Assembly: GCA_964459995.1 (NCBI GenBank)
Contig: CAYWOR010000004.1
Coordinates: 1 to 64,000 of the forward strand
Origin: CAZSHG01 sp964459995
GTDB taxonomy: Bacteria > UBP14 > UBA6098
Direction of reading: 5' to 3'
Length of the DNA stretch: 64,000 nt
The translations under genes were made by a program, and so were the position numbers. The notes beneath the pieces are model-generated. The model ran no database searches, was not told where the DNA came from, and saw nothing but the letters and a program-made list of their open reading frames with translations. Position 1 is the first letter of the stretch. Each line of letters starts with the position of its first letter. This document shows positions 42,703 through 51,445 of the stretch, in pieces.

Positions 42703-45483
42703 CTATCTTATATATGCAGTTTTCGCAACCTTAGTGTGGCCGTCTATAGACGATTTTATGAAATAAAGACCCGATCCGACATCCGAGCGAGGCTCCCATA
42801 GTGCTTTACCATAGGCATTTGCGGAAATCGAAGCTATTGTTCTGCCCTGAATATCGTATATGACGATTTCGGCATAGGGGGTTGTGTTTATCGAGACAGC
42901 GCTATTGAATGGGTTCGGATAGCTTGAGATAGTGTGCTCATCTGGTTTCTGACGATTGTTATCTGAAATACGTGTTATAACATCACCGCCGAATTTCATG
43001 ATCCAGAAATCATTGGAACCATCCATATATGTAACTCCCGCGGCCACAACTCCGGTATCGGGCAACTGGATTGCCGAATAGGCTATATCGGTGCCCAAAG
43101 TGCCGTAACGTCTCGCCCAGAGAGAATCACCGGATTCGTCCAAAGCGAGGATTAAGAAGTCGATGTCGCTATAAACCTCGGAACTTCCAGCAATAAGGTA
43201 TCCCCCACCCTGAAGGGGAGCGACAGAATTCGCGGAATAGTGGCTTAATGCGGTGTAGTTTGCCGCCCAAACCGAATCGCCGGAGGTGTTGACCTTGCGA
43301 AGATGAATCCCCGAAAAAATCGGAATGCCGTAGGAATAGGAATTGCCGGCGAAGAGGAAATCGCCGGTTGGAGATTCTATTATCGAGTTGCCAACGTCGT
43401 TGAAATTGCCTCCGTAATTTCTCGCCCAGAGTGAATCACCAGCGCTGTCAAGGCGTATGAGATAGAAATCCTGTCTTCCAATAGGGCCGTCATTTGTGTA
43501 TCCGACAGCGGCATACCCACCGGAGGAAACACTTGTTACGCCTTTGAGAATCGTGTTATTTGAGAATGATCTTGTCCACTGAAGATTGCCGTCGATGTCC
43601 GTTTTAACGAAAAATGCCTTTTCTTCGCCGATGTTTCCAGTGTAACCCCCGATTATATAGCCACCATCAGGTGTTTGTGCGAGTGAATGGCCGGCATCGT
43701 GGTTCGAAGTGCCATAAGTTGCCGTCCAAAGTGTGTCGCCGGCGTCATCGATTTTCATTAGTAGAAGGTCGAAATCGCCTGAAGCCGGGTTTTGGGACTC
43801 TCCAGCGATAACATAGTTCGATTCGGAATCTATAATGACGGCATAGGCGAAATCATCATCGCCGATGCTGATCAACCTACTCCAAAGTGCTGAACCGCCC
43901 GGAACTGTTCTGATGATATAAATATCGCTTTTATGTGAATCTGAAAATCTGCTGTGTCCAACCGCAATACAACCCAAATCGCCTGTTGGGGCGACATCGA
44001 AGGCAACCTGCTCGCCTGTTCCGCCCCAGTTTCTGGCCCATCCGCCGTAGATTCCGGAGTATATACTTAATTTCGCACTACTGCTTTCTCCAGCGTCATA
44101 TACTGCGCTTATGGCGTAACCGTAATACGTCAACTCCTCGACATCAGAATCGATAAACTCTTGTGAAGTTGAAGTTCCAATAAACGAGTATTCTGAATAT
44201 ATTGTCTTACGATAAATATTATAACGCATGACAGGTTCGGTTATGTAAAGCGGTTCTTCCCAGCTCAGCTCGATCGAACCAGTGGTTTTGGGCCTGCCGG
44301 ATAAGCCATAAGGCGGCCTACGAGTTATAACTTTCGGTTTAATATTGCATGCTTGATGACCTACCATGTTAAATCCCGAGGGCATTCCGCTTGGAAGGAA
44401 ATACCAGCCGTTTTCATAACCACCCCAACCCATATTCAAATGATATTCGCCGCTCGATATCCAACCATCGGCGATAATCGCGTGGCCGCCAACTCCCGTT
44501 CCCCAAATTCCCAATTCGACCGGTTTTGCGATTTTTATATCGTTCTTTAAAATGTTGTAGAATTGCGAGTTCATTACGGAAACACCGCGCGCTGAGTCGT
44601 AATCGAATTTTTCGAGAAGTGCATCGGGAACATTACGCGTATCTGAAGCTGATCCATCTGAGCTGAACTGCATCTCGCAAGCAACGGCGCATGCATAGGA
44701 TATCTTAGCCTTCATATCGTTTGTTGGGGCAAAGCCGGCACCGTAATAATCGATAGTGTCGATGGTAGCGGCGGGGGCGTCTATCCAAATTCGCGGCGTG
44801 GTAGCTTCGGAATAATAACTATCGCTTGAATTGAATGTTACACGTGGCGGCCATTTCCAATAATCGACAATCATACCCATCGCAGTGGCAACACAGCCAA
44901 CCACAGATCTTTCGCCGGAGCCGGGGTCCATCGGACAGTAAGTATTATAAGGAGAGCCTTGATTCCATTGCGATTCAACCCAAGGACCGTAGCTTTCTGC
45001 TGTTGCAAGGCCACGCAGAAAATCCTCATCACCGGAGGTGTATAAGCTCCAAAGAGTTCGGTTTTCGTCGAGTATTTTAATATCTGTCTGCGTGATTGCG
45101 GCTTTGCGGAGTTCGAGGTCGTGGCGAAGAATTGTCGGCATTAAGTTGTGCGGCGTATCGTCCCACCTGAACACGTCAGTGAAAGAATAAGCGATAACAG
45201 GGCGAATATTTCTGTCGGCAGACATCGCGATATAGCCGTTGGGCAATAACATCGCGATATAGCCGATATGCTGTCCGTTTTGAGTATTCAGAGGCTCAAT
45301 CGAGAGAATTTCAAGCTGGAAATCTTCATCCCACGGGTGGATTTCAAGCTCTGCTCGTGCGAAATCTCTTTTCGCTGAGATATGGTTATGGGCAACAAGA
45401 TATGCTTCCTCGATGGGAACAAAATCCGCGAATATGTTGGTTGCAAACAATATGAGGATAATTGAAAAAAGGAGTTTCTTCAT
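42703..45483 (-). CDS. Secreted C10 family (streptopain-like) cysteine peptidase with Por-type C-terminal domain
   Basis: A 926-residue exported protein. The signal peptide is residues 1-19, then a pro-region (Spi-like, about 20-160). The C10 catalytic domain has Cys197 in SVVGCVATAMGMIVDYW and His334 in GVGGHAIIADGW. A fibronectin-III-like segment (about 395-470) is followed by a long repeat region (about 480-810) of WTATYG/ARNYGG-type units that resembles a beta-propeller (LAQTPDGGYIIGGYTG). The last ~85 residues (YPNPFNSAVSI, IYDIQGRTIA, GSGLYFIK) are a Por/type IX sorting domain. It should be a surface or released protease. GGAG precedes the ATG. It has its own promoter and terminator. 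Confidence 0.9.
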   Translation of the reverse strand: MKKLLFSIILILFATNIFADFVPIEEAYLVAHNHISAKRDFARAELEIHPWDEDFQLEILSIEPLNTQNGQHIGYIAMLLPNGYIAMSADRNIRPVIAYSFTDVFRWDDTPHNLMPTILRHDLELRKAAITQTDIKILDENRTLWSLYTSGDEDFLRGLATAESYGPWVESQWNQGSPYNTYCPMDPGSGERSVVGCVATAMGMIVDYWKWPPRVTFNSSDSYYSEATTPRIWIDAPAATIDTIDYYGAGFAPTNDMKAKISYACAVACEMQFSSDGSASDTRNVPDALLEKFDYDSARGVSVMNSQFYNILKNDIKIAKPVELGIWGTGVGGHAIIADGWISSGEYHLNMGWGGYENGWYFLPSGMPSGFNMVGHQACNIKPKVITRRPPYGLSGRPKTTGSIELSWEEPLYITEPVMRYNIYRKTIYSEYSFIGTSTSQEFIDSDVEELTYYGYAISAVYDAGESSSAKLSIYSGIYGGWARNWGGTGEQVAFDVAPTGDLGCIAVGHSRFSDSHKSDIYIIRTVPGGSALWSRLISIGDDDFAYAVIIDSESNYVIAGESQNPASGDFDLLLMKIDDAGDTLWTATYGTSNHDAGHSLAQTPDGGYIIGGYTGNIGEEKAFFVKTDIDGNLQWTRSFSNNTILKGVTSVSSGGYAAVGYTNDGPIGRQDFYLIRLDSAGDSLWARNYGGNFNDVGNSIIESPTGDFLFAGNSYSYGIPIFSGIHLRKVNTSGDSVWAANYTALSHYSANSVAPLQGGGYLIAGSSEVYSDIDFLILALDESGDSLWARRYGTLGTDIAYSAIQLPDTGVVAAGVTYMDGSNDFWIMKFGGDVITRISDNNRQKPDEHTISSYPNPFNSAVSINTTPYAEIVIYDIQGRTIASISANAYGKALWEPRSDVGSGLYFIKSSIDGHTKVAKTAYIR

Positions 45484-45520
45484 AATTTCTCCAGAGGATG
45501 AGTTTTAATCAAATCGTTAA

Positions 45521-45549
45521 ATAATAGTTATACCACAGATAAAAAGCAA
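45521..45549 (-). promoter_or_regulatory. Promoter of the C10 peptidase gene
   Basis: On the minus strand TTGCTT (45544-45549), a 17-nt spacer and TATTAT (45521-45526) are followed by a ~30-nt leader with CTGGAG before the ATG at 45483. Confidence 0.5.
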
Positions 45550-45594
45550 GCTTTTCGACACTATTTTGGTATTTTCTTACGAAGATTGCTTTGA

Positions 45595-47775
45595 CTAAGG
45601 TAAATCCGAGCGTTTCCGGATAATCCATTCCGCACAAAGCGCTAAGGTGAAGATAAGCAGGAGAATCGGATGGTCCCAGAGATTACGCTCTCTCTCTTCT
45701 CGCCTTAAAAGCGGTTTGAGACGGATTTTTTCTGGTAGCGATTCGATATCGCTCGAACGGAAATAGGCTCCGCCTGTTATCTCCGAAATGTTTCGCAATG
45801 CAATCTCGTCAAGGCGGACATTTTCCATTTCGAGAGAATAAGGTTCGACAATAAAACTCGCTCCCGCCCTCGCTATAAGCTGTTCAGCCAACTCCGCAGA
45901 GGCAGACATTCTCCAATTGCCGACACCAATCGAGGGTAATTTTGAAGTGTAAAGACCGCCATCTCGCTCTTCGAGGACGATTCTAACAGTGTCTGCGGCA
46001 ATTGAAGAATCTGTTTCGGAATTTACAATTATAGCGCTAACCTCAGCGCCTCCTAGCGGCTGATTCGATTCATCGCGAAGTCGAGCCGAAATTATCACAT
46101 CTTCGCCGCTTCTATACACAGGCATGTCGGTTTCGATTGCGAAAGCCTCCCCCTGTCCCGCGGCGAGAAGCCATGCATTCGCGCCGGAGATTAGGGCTGT
46201 GTATGTTTTGTTATCGCCTCCGAAACCTATTGGAATAAAAGCCCATCGCCAGAAATCTGCACCGTTGAACATAATAACGCGGCCGGAACCAACCTCTCGG
46301 ATTGCTACAATAGAAACCTCCGGTAACCGTGGGTGGGAGAGCAGGGAAATCGAACCGGAAACATTGCCGGTAAGCATCGCAAAAGCACTCAAAGGCGGAA
46401 GTTTCGAGTAGGATTCCGCCGGTTGAGCGATGTTTTCCGAAAGGCGTGTTACAGGATGAATAAGTCCCTGAACAGTGAGTTCCGGAACGAATCTGTCCCG
46501 CGTCCAAACATGTGAGCCGGATGAATAGATGAAGGGGAAAATTTTCGGCCAGGTTTCGCTTCGTCCGAGATTGACATCGCCGAGGAACTGTAAGGCCAGC
46601 CCTCCCCCGCTCTGAACATACTCGAGTAGAGCGGGGTCGATGTTATTAGCGGATACTTCCTTTATGCAGTCGATAGCATATATAGCATCATATTCTTGCA
46701 TCTCAGCAATATTATTCGGCACTCGAACAGCCCCTGCGGGAGATGATTTGCCGAAGAATGCCGTTAGAACTTCGAGGTCAGGGTCCGTGCGAAGTGCACG
46801 GAGAAGGAAGGTCATCTCCCAGTTTGGCCGCGCGCCGATTACGAGGATTTTCCTTTTGCTCGGAAGGACTTCGACACGGGAACTTCGAGAATTATTTGTG
46901 CTCGTAAGCTCATCTTCGAGGCTCGGAACAAAGGCTCTATAGGTTATAAGCCCTTCCTTTTCTGGAAGGACATCGAAGGTAACATCCACCATTTCGCCTC
47001 TGTCTGGGAGGCGGATTCTCTTTTCATCGACTTTTAATCCGTCAGCGAGTAGCTGGACAGTGGTCTCGGTGCCGCCATAACCGTTCGCACTAACCCCGAC
47101 AATAATTGGGAATTCGCGATCGACGTAGGCTACTTTTTGCGCCGTAAGCCGACGCAGAACAATATCTTTCGGCGGTGTTGGATCACCGACACCAATAGAA
47201 TAGATTGGGACATCCAGCCTATATGCCACGCTGATGGGATCGTTGCCATAGTTCGCCTGGCCGTCGGAGACGAGGATTATCGCGCCCAAAGGTTCGCCAT
47301 GGGCATATTTTTCCCGAAGTGAGATTAGCGCTTCTCCTGTGGCTGTGCGCTCGCCATCGAGAGAAAGTTTTCCCGGAAAATCGATAAGTGTATCTGAGAA
47401 GGCAAAGAAATCCACCGGATGCTCGGATTCAATGCGGTCGAAAACCTTCGAGTTGAGTAGTTCAGCGACAATCAGGCTTCTATCGCCAGATAAATCGCTG
47501 AGAGACATGCTTTTCGAGTTATCCCACAGCACCGCGACATGGGGATAAACATCGCGGGATTTCGCCCATCTGATGACCGGCTCGATAATCATAAGAAGAA
47601 TGGCGATGAATGCGATGAACCTCAAAGCTATTAGAAAGGCTTTTCGCAGTGGGGGAAGCGGCGGATTTATAATCCGGTAAGAAAGATATGTGAAAATACC
47701 AGCCGCGAACGCGGCGAGACCCCATGTCAGGAGCGAATGGGTTGCGGTTATGTTTATTGAATCTGCATTGAACAC
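45595..47775 (-). CDS. VWA-domain membrane protein with glutamine-amidotransferase-like domain (BatA/YjgA-like)
   Basis: A 726-residue protein. Two N-terminal membrane helices (about 14-32 and 42-64) are followed by a VWA domain with the MIDAS-like DNSKSMSLSD (about 84) and VSDGQANYG. Then comes an Ig-like stretch, a class I GATase-like domain (ILVIGARPNWEMTFLLRALR to QFLGDVNLG), a further Ig-like region and a C-terminal membrane helix. This domain order occurs in proteins linked to MoxR-BatA systems, but no moxR is here. The start is GTG 47775 with only a weak ribosome site. It is probably an envelope maintenance factor. Confidence 0.82.
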   Translation of the reverse strand: MFNADSINITATHSLLTWGLAAFAAGIFTYLSYRIINPPLPPLRKAFLIALRFIAFIAILLMIIEPVIRWAKSRDVYPHVAVLWDNSKSMSLSDLSGDRSLIVAELLNSKVFDRIESEHPVDFFAFSDTLIDFPGKLSLDGERTATGEALISLREKYAHGEPLGAIILVSDGQANYGNDPISVAYRLDVPIYSIGVGDPTPPKDIVLRRLTAQKVAYVDREFPIIVGVSANGYGGTETTVQLLADGLKVDEKRIRLPDRGEMVDVTFDVLPEKEGLITYRAFVPSLEDELTSTNNSRSSRVEVLPSKRKILVIGARPNWEMTFLLRALRTDPDLEVLTAFFGKSSPAGAVRVPNNIAEMQEYDAIYAIDCIKEVSANNIDPALLEYVQSGGGLALQFLGDVNLGRSETWPKIFPFIYSSGSHVWTRDRFVPELTVQGLIHPVTRLSENIAQPAESYSKLPPLSAFAMLTGNVSGSISLLSHPRLPEVSIVAIREVGSGRVIMFNGADFWRWAFIPIGFGGDNKTYTALISGANAWLLAAGQGEAFAIETDMPVYRSGEDVIISARLRDESNQPLGGAEVSAIIVNSETDSSIAADTVRIVLEERDGGLYTSKLPSIGVGNWRMSASAELAEQLIARAGASFIVEPYSLEMENVRLDEIALRNISEITGGAYFRSSDIESLPEKIRLKPLLRREERERNLWDHPILLLIFTLALCAEWIIRKRSDLP

Positions 47776-47851
47776 TTTTTAAGCCCGTCTTTTGCGGTTT
47801 GTCCGTTTCCGTTTGGGTTGATCGACATGCGATTTGAATAAAATGATAATA

Positions 47852-47875
47852 AAAAAGGGTTTTGCAACCCTTTTT
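47852..47875 (-). terminator. Intrinsic terminator after the sugar transferase gene
   Basis: A 10-bp perfect stem (47852-47861 with 47866-47875) and a 4-nt loop are flanked by T runs on both strands. It ends the leftward sugar transferase transcript. Confidence 0.85.
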
Positions 47876-47899
47876 AATCGAAAGCTCTGAAAGCGTAAT

Positions 47900-48547
47900 C
47901 TACATCGCGGCGCGCTGGCCGAGAATTGCCCTTTCGAGCCAGACATGCTTATGGTTTGTTGCGTATTTATCCGGGCGTATTTTGCCGGCGATATGTGCCA
48001 TTAGGACTATAGGTGTATAAAGGAGGATTTTGATGTCGCCGAAGATTGTCCGCGATTCGTAGTAGCGAAGCTCGACCTCGATCTTCTCTGAGACAACGAC
48101 TCCTTCACGGAAAACAAGCTGACTTATCCCAAATAGCCCCGGTGTGAAGTTAAGAATATCGCGCTGGCGAGATGTATAGGCCTCGACAATCGGCGGACGT
48201 TCCGGTCTTGGGCCGATGAAGGTCATGTCGCCCTTAACAATGTTCCAAAATTGGGGGATTTCGTCGATACAGGTGGAGCGGATTATGCGGCAGATTGGCG
48301 AAAAGCGGGGGTCGTTGACCTGCGTGTGCATCGGCCAATTGCCGTTTGCCCCCTTTTTCATGGTCCTGAGCTTATAGAGCTTAAATACACGTCCGTTTCT
48401 CCCGACCCTTTTTTGCCGAAGAAGCAGTGGTCCCGGAGAGTCAAGAATAACGATAATCGAAGCCACGATAAATAGCGGCATCGACACGATCAGCAGAATC
48501 AGGGCTGTGATTATCTCAAAAAATCTTCTTACTACGTGTTTCATCAT
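47900..48547 (-). CDS. Undecaprenyl-phosphate sugar phosphotransferase (initiating sugar transferase)
   Basis: A 215-residue bacterial sugar transferase of the PglC/WcaJ-C-terminal type. It has one N-terminal membrane (re-entrant) helix, FFEIITALILLIVSMPLFIV, then the catalytic core RQKRVGRNGRVFKLYKLRTM and the signature DEIPQFWNIVKGDMTFIGPRPE with the catalytic Asp-Glu pair. These enzymes load the first sugar-phosphate onto the lipid carrier in capsule, O-antigen or glycan synthesis. No other glycan gene is adjacent. Two ATGs (48547 and 48544) are possible after GAAGGG. Confidence 0.93.
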   Translation of the reverse strand: MMKHVVRRFFEIITALILLIVSMPLFIVASIIVILDSPGPLLLRQKRVGRNGRVFKLYKLRTMKKGANGNWPMHTQVNDPRFSPICRIIRSTCIDEIPQFWNIVKGDMTFIGPRPERPPIVEAYTSRQRDILNFTPGLFGISQLVFREGVVVSEKIEVELRYYESRTIFGDIKILLYTPIVLMAHIAGKIRPDKYATNHKHVWLERAILGQRAAM

Positions 48548-48576
48548 TCCCTTCAGGCGGCGGCGAAACCATTGGG

Positions 48577-48606
48577 ATAAAATCGTTCCTTCAGACGAAA
48601 TGTCAA
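48577..48606 (-). promoter_or_regulatory. Candidate promoter of the sugar transferase gene
   Basis: On the minus strand TTGACA (48601-48606), an 18-nt spacer and TTTTAT (48577-48582) lie ~30 nt before the start codon. Confidence 0.4.
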
Positions 48607-48646
48607 GGGAAAATCGAATTTCGTCGAGATTTGGTTTCTATTGTTT

Positions 48647-49084
48647 TCAATTTTCGCGAGCGTCGCTTTCTTTCGGTAGGATTTCGATAATCCTATATCG
48701 AAATTTATCGGCGCCCTTTCCACGCCCGATGAGATATGCAAAGGTTATGCCAATGCCGAATCCAACAAATGCAAACAGCACAGCCATGCCCTCTGCGAGG
48801 AATAATCGCCCCAAAAAATAAGCCGCGGTCATTAGTAAAAGTGGAAGGATGAAGACGACTGCTCCGGCTGTAAGATAGTCCCTTCCTGACAATTCGATTC
48901 TAACTAAATCTCCGTTTTGTGCAGAGAGGTTATTCTTAATAGTTATCTCCCAATCTTTGCCGGAAAAGAGAGCGCAACCCTCTTTCATGGAGCAGGATTT
49001 GCACCCTTCGGTTGATAAAACCTTAACACGAAGCAAATCTCCTTTGTTGTCGATAACTTCAGCAATTTCTGTCAGCGCTGTAAT
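48647..49084 (-). CDS. RseC/MucC-like membrane redox protein (SoxR-reducing family)
   Basis: About 145 residues with an N-terminal CKSCSMKEGC cysteine cluster typical of RseC/MucC, then two adjacent membrane helices (LTAGAVVFILPLLLMTAAYF and MAVLFAFVGFGIGITFAYLI). RseC proteins sit with Rnf/Rsx complexes and help reduce SoxR or regulate sigma-E. The start is unusual. The conserved-looking opening (TEIAEVIDNKGDLLRVKV) lies upstream of the first conventional candidate (TTG 49036, only 2 nt from its GGAG). GGGAG, 6 nt before ATT 49084, suggests an ATT start; CTG 49075 is another option. It begins 16 nt after the GH57 stop. Confidence 0.72.
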   Translation of the reverse strand: MTALTEIAEVIDNKGDLLRVKVLSTEGCKSCSMKEGCALFSGKDWEITIKNNLSAQNGDLVRIELSGRDYLTAGAVVFILPLLLMTAAYFLGRLFLAEGMAVLFAFVGFGIGITFAYLIGRGKGADKFRYRIIEILPKESDAREN

Positions 49085-49099
49085 TTCAGTCTCCCAAGA

Positions 49100-51295
49100 T
49101 TAGACTGTCCATCGGATTTCGTCGAAATCATCGCCGGGGATTTCTGTTTGAAGATAACCGCTATTAGGGAATCTTTCGACAACTTTCTCTCCTCTGAAAA
49201 GATAGGCGAAGAATTCGCGGTTCGTGCCCGGCTCGGCTTTTATAGATTTGAAGGGGATTGCCATTTCGACAACATCATCAGCGGCGAACCTGACGCCTCC
49301 GTCGATACTTCTCCAATTTGCATGTTCTTCGCTGAACTCCTGCAGAATCGACATAGGCCCTTCGAGAGCGGGAATAATTACCATCCTAAACCGGTTTTTT
49401 CCGGGGAATTCCAATGCTATCGATTCGGTTTTGATGAGAAGATTTCGTGCCGGTTTGGTTGTATCTATCCTTATATATAGGTTCTCCCTATCGAAACCGA
49501 AATAGAGTCTAAGAATTTCGCGGCCCTCGACGGAGCCGTGCATTGCACCGGAAAATCCCGAAGGCTCATAGAGGCCGGCCACTGCCCATTCATAATAATC
49601 GGTGCTTCTGCCGTCGAGTTGTGGGGTGAAAAGCTCCAGTGGCGGCCGAATAGCTTTCCGAACCGGTGTTCCCGAATAAATCGGTTCGTCCAAAGAGACC
49701 GGCACAGGAAGGCCGAGATTCTCATAAACGGCTCTCAACCGTGATCGGAAAAGAATGTCGAAATCCTCGATATTCGGGGTGAAATTCGTATCGCCAAACC
49801 ACCAAAACCAATCAGAACCTTCGGCGATAAGAAGCTCGTCATAAGCCGCTTTCACGGCGGAATCGTCGATAAGGCTTACTGTTCCGGAATATGCATTATG
49901 AGCACGAATCAGCTCCTCCCAAGCACGGTTTTTTTCCGGCGCGCCAATCCAAGTTTGAAAATCGCCGTTAATCCAGCTTCCGGCGGCGAGACGCTCGAGA
50001 ACACGAGTGTCCGGGTGTTTTTCGAGATACCCTCCGAAGGTTATCGGCTCGATAAAACCTGCATTCTTCAGTCTTTCGAAGAGCAATCCGAGGAACTGTC
50101 TGCCGTTTTCGGGAAAATACTCCCAGGCATTCTCGCCATCAAGAATTATGGGCACAACAAAGGGGCAATCGCCGTGAAGGCCGTTTTTGATTCGTTCCAG
50201 ATTGCCAAGAAAGTCCGCCACAGAGTTTTCAGGATTTGAGGTGGAATAATCGAAGCCAATTTTATCGGACAGACGATGATCTCGGAAAAAGATATCGATG
50301 CGTTTGCCCTTCCGAATAAGCTGATATGGCTGATAGAGCGTCGCAGTGCAGAAACGTGCTAATTCTCCCGATGTCGAAAGTTGAAGGGATTTGTGCAAAA
50401 TCGCCTCATCGGTTGCAATCCATTTCAAATCGGTGCCTTTTAGGAGCGGTAGAATATCTTCGGAAACACTTCCTTCGCTGGGCCACATTCCGCTTGGTTT
50501 CCTTCCGAAACACTCCTCGAAGCGCTGAAGACCACGTTGTATTTGATTCACCGCGTCCTCGAAAGCACGGAAGCTTTCTTTCGGAAGAGGGGTCGAGGGG
50601 TCGGCGTCTGTGGCCGCGTTCGTGCGGCAGAGAAGTGGCAAAATGGGATGATAGTATGGTGAGCAGGACAATTCAATGGCTCCTTCATCCCATAGCCTTT
50701 TGTATAGCGGGATAATTCCCCCAATCCATTCGCGGCCGATTTCGAGAATTCGCGCACGGTCTTCTTCGGTGAAGTTTCTATCTTTGAGAACATAACCGCG
50801 AACTTCGGGGTTCTCGCGAAGCCTTTCGCCAAACCATGCGAGGTTGTGCAGAACCGTTAAGTCGAAAATTTCCTGATCGGAAAAAAGAGATGCCGTGCGT
50901 GTAAAGTCTATTAATGAATCCTTTCCGCGCTTAGAAAGCAATTCTCTATATCGCGGATGGCGATTTATCATATTAGGTTCGTTGGCGGCGAAGAAGTTTG
51001 ATACGATGAATATTTTATCTTCGTTAGACAATTCTTTTATAGGGGTCTCGCAAAGCCGAAGATACCTGTCTGAGAGCTTTCCATCGGCATACCCCTGTAT
51101 CTGGTCAAGAAGGCACGGAACCAAATTGAATGTGCATGGAAACCCTTTCTCCGCGCACAAAAGCGGAATATCGGCATAGTCTTTATAAGCGTGAAGGCGT
51201 GTCCATGGAAGAATACAATTATTAGAGTTCGGTTCGTTATAAACAGGCTGGTGCATGTGCCATAGAAAGGCTATATATAGAGGATTGTCGCTCAT
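49100..51295 (-). CDS. Glycoside hydrolase family 57 protein
   Basis: A 731-residue cytoplasmic GH57 protein. HMHQP (13-17) near the N-terminus, the GMWPSEGSVSEDIL nucleophile region and VPIILDGENAWEYFP (acid/base Asp) match conserved GH57 motifs. The C-terminal ~180 residues are a beta-rich DUF1925-type or carbohydrate-binding domain. Family members act as alpha-amylases, 4-alpha-glucanotransferases or branching enzymes on glycogen-like alpha-glucans. The closest architecture is the alpha-amylase/alpha-mannosidase-like group; exact specificity is not readable. AGGAG precedes the ATG. Confidence 0.92.
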   Translation of the reverse strand: MSDNPLYIAFLWHMHQPVYNEPNSNNCILPWTRLHAYKDYADIPLLCAEKGFPCTFNLVPCLLDQIQGYADGKLSDRYLRLCETPIKELSNEDKIFIVSNFFAANEPNMINRHPRYRELLSKRGKDSLIDFTRTASLFSDQEIFDLTVLHNLAWFGERLRENPEVRGYVLKDRNFTEEDRARILEIGREWIGGIIPLYKRLWDEGAIELSCSPYYHPILPLLCRTNAATDADPSTPLPKESFRAFEDAVNQIQRGLQRFEECFGRKPSGMWPSEGSVSEDILPLLKGTDLKWIATDEAILHKSLQLSTSGELARFCTATLYQPYQLIRKGKRIDIFFRDHRLSDKIGFDYSTSNPENSVADFLGNLERIKNGLHGDCPFVVPIILDGENAWEYFPENGRQFLGLLFERLKNAGFIEPITFGGYLEKHPDTRVLERLAAGSWINGDFQTWIGAPEKNRAWEELIRAHNAYSGTVSLIDDSAVKAAYDELLIAEGSDWFWWFGDTNFTPNIEDFDILFRSRLRAVYENLGLPVPVSLDEPIYSGTPVRKAIRPPLELFTPQLDGRSTDYYEWAVAGLYEPSGFSGAMHGSVEGREILRLYFGFDRENLYIRIDTTKPARNLLIKTESIALEFPGKNRFRMVIIPALEGPMSILQEFSEEHANWRSIDGGVRFAADDVVEMAIPFKSIKAEPGTNREFFAYLFRGEKVVERFPNSGYLQTEIPGDDFDEIRWTV

Positions 51296-51390
51296 CGTTC
51301 TCCTAATTTAATTATGTGAACAGCAATTTTATAATTTAAAGACGAAACTTAATCGAAGCAACCCATATCTTGGAGATTTCTTCACACAAC

Positions 51391-51416
51391 AAAAAAAGGG
51401 ACGCCCCAAGGCGTCC
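51391..51416 (-). terminator. Intrinsic terminator of the MXAN_6640-like protease gene
   Basis: On the minus strand GGACGCC (51410-51416) pairs with GGCGTCC (51399-51405 complement). Seven T follow. Confidence 0.87.
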
Positions 51417-51445
51417 GAAAATTTGTTTCAAACCACAAATGGAAG

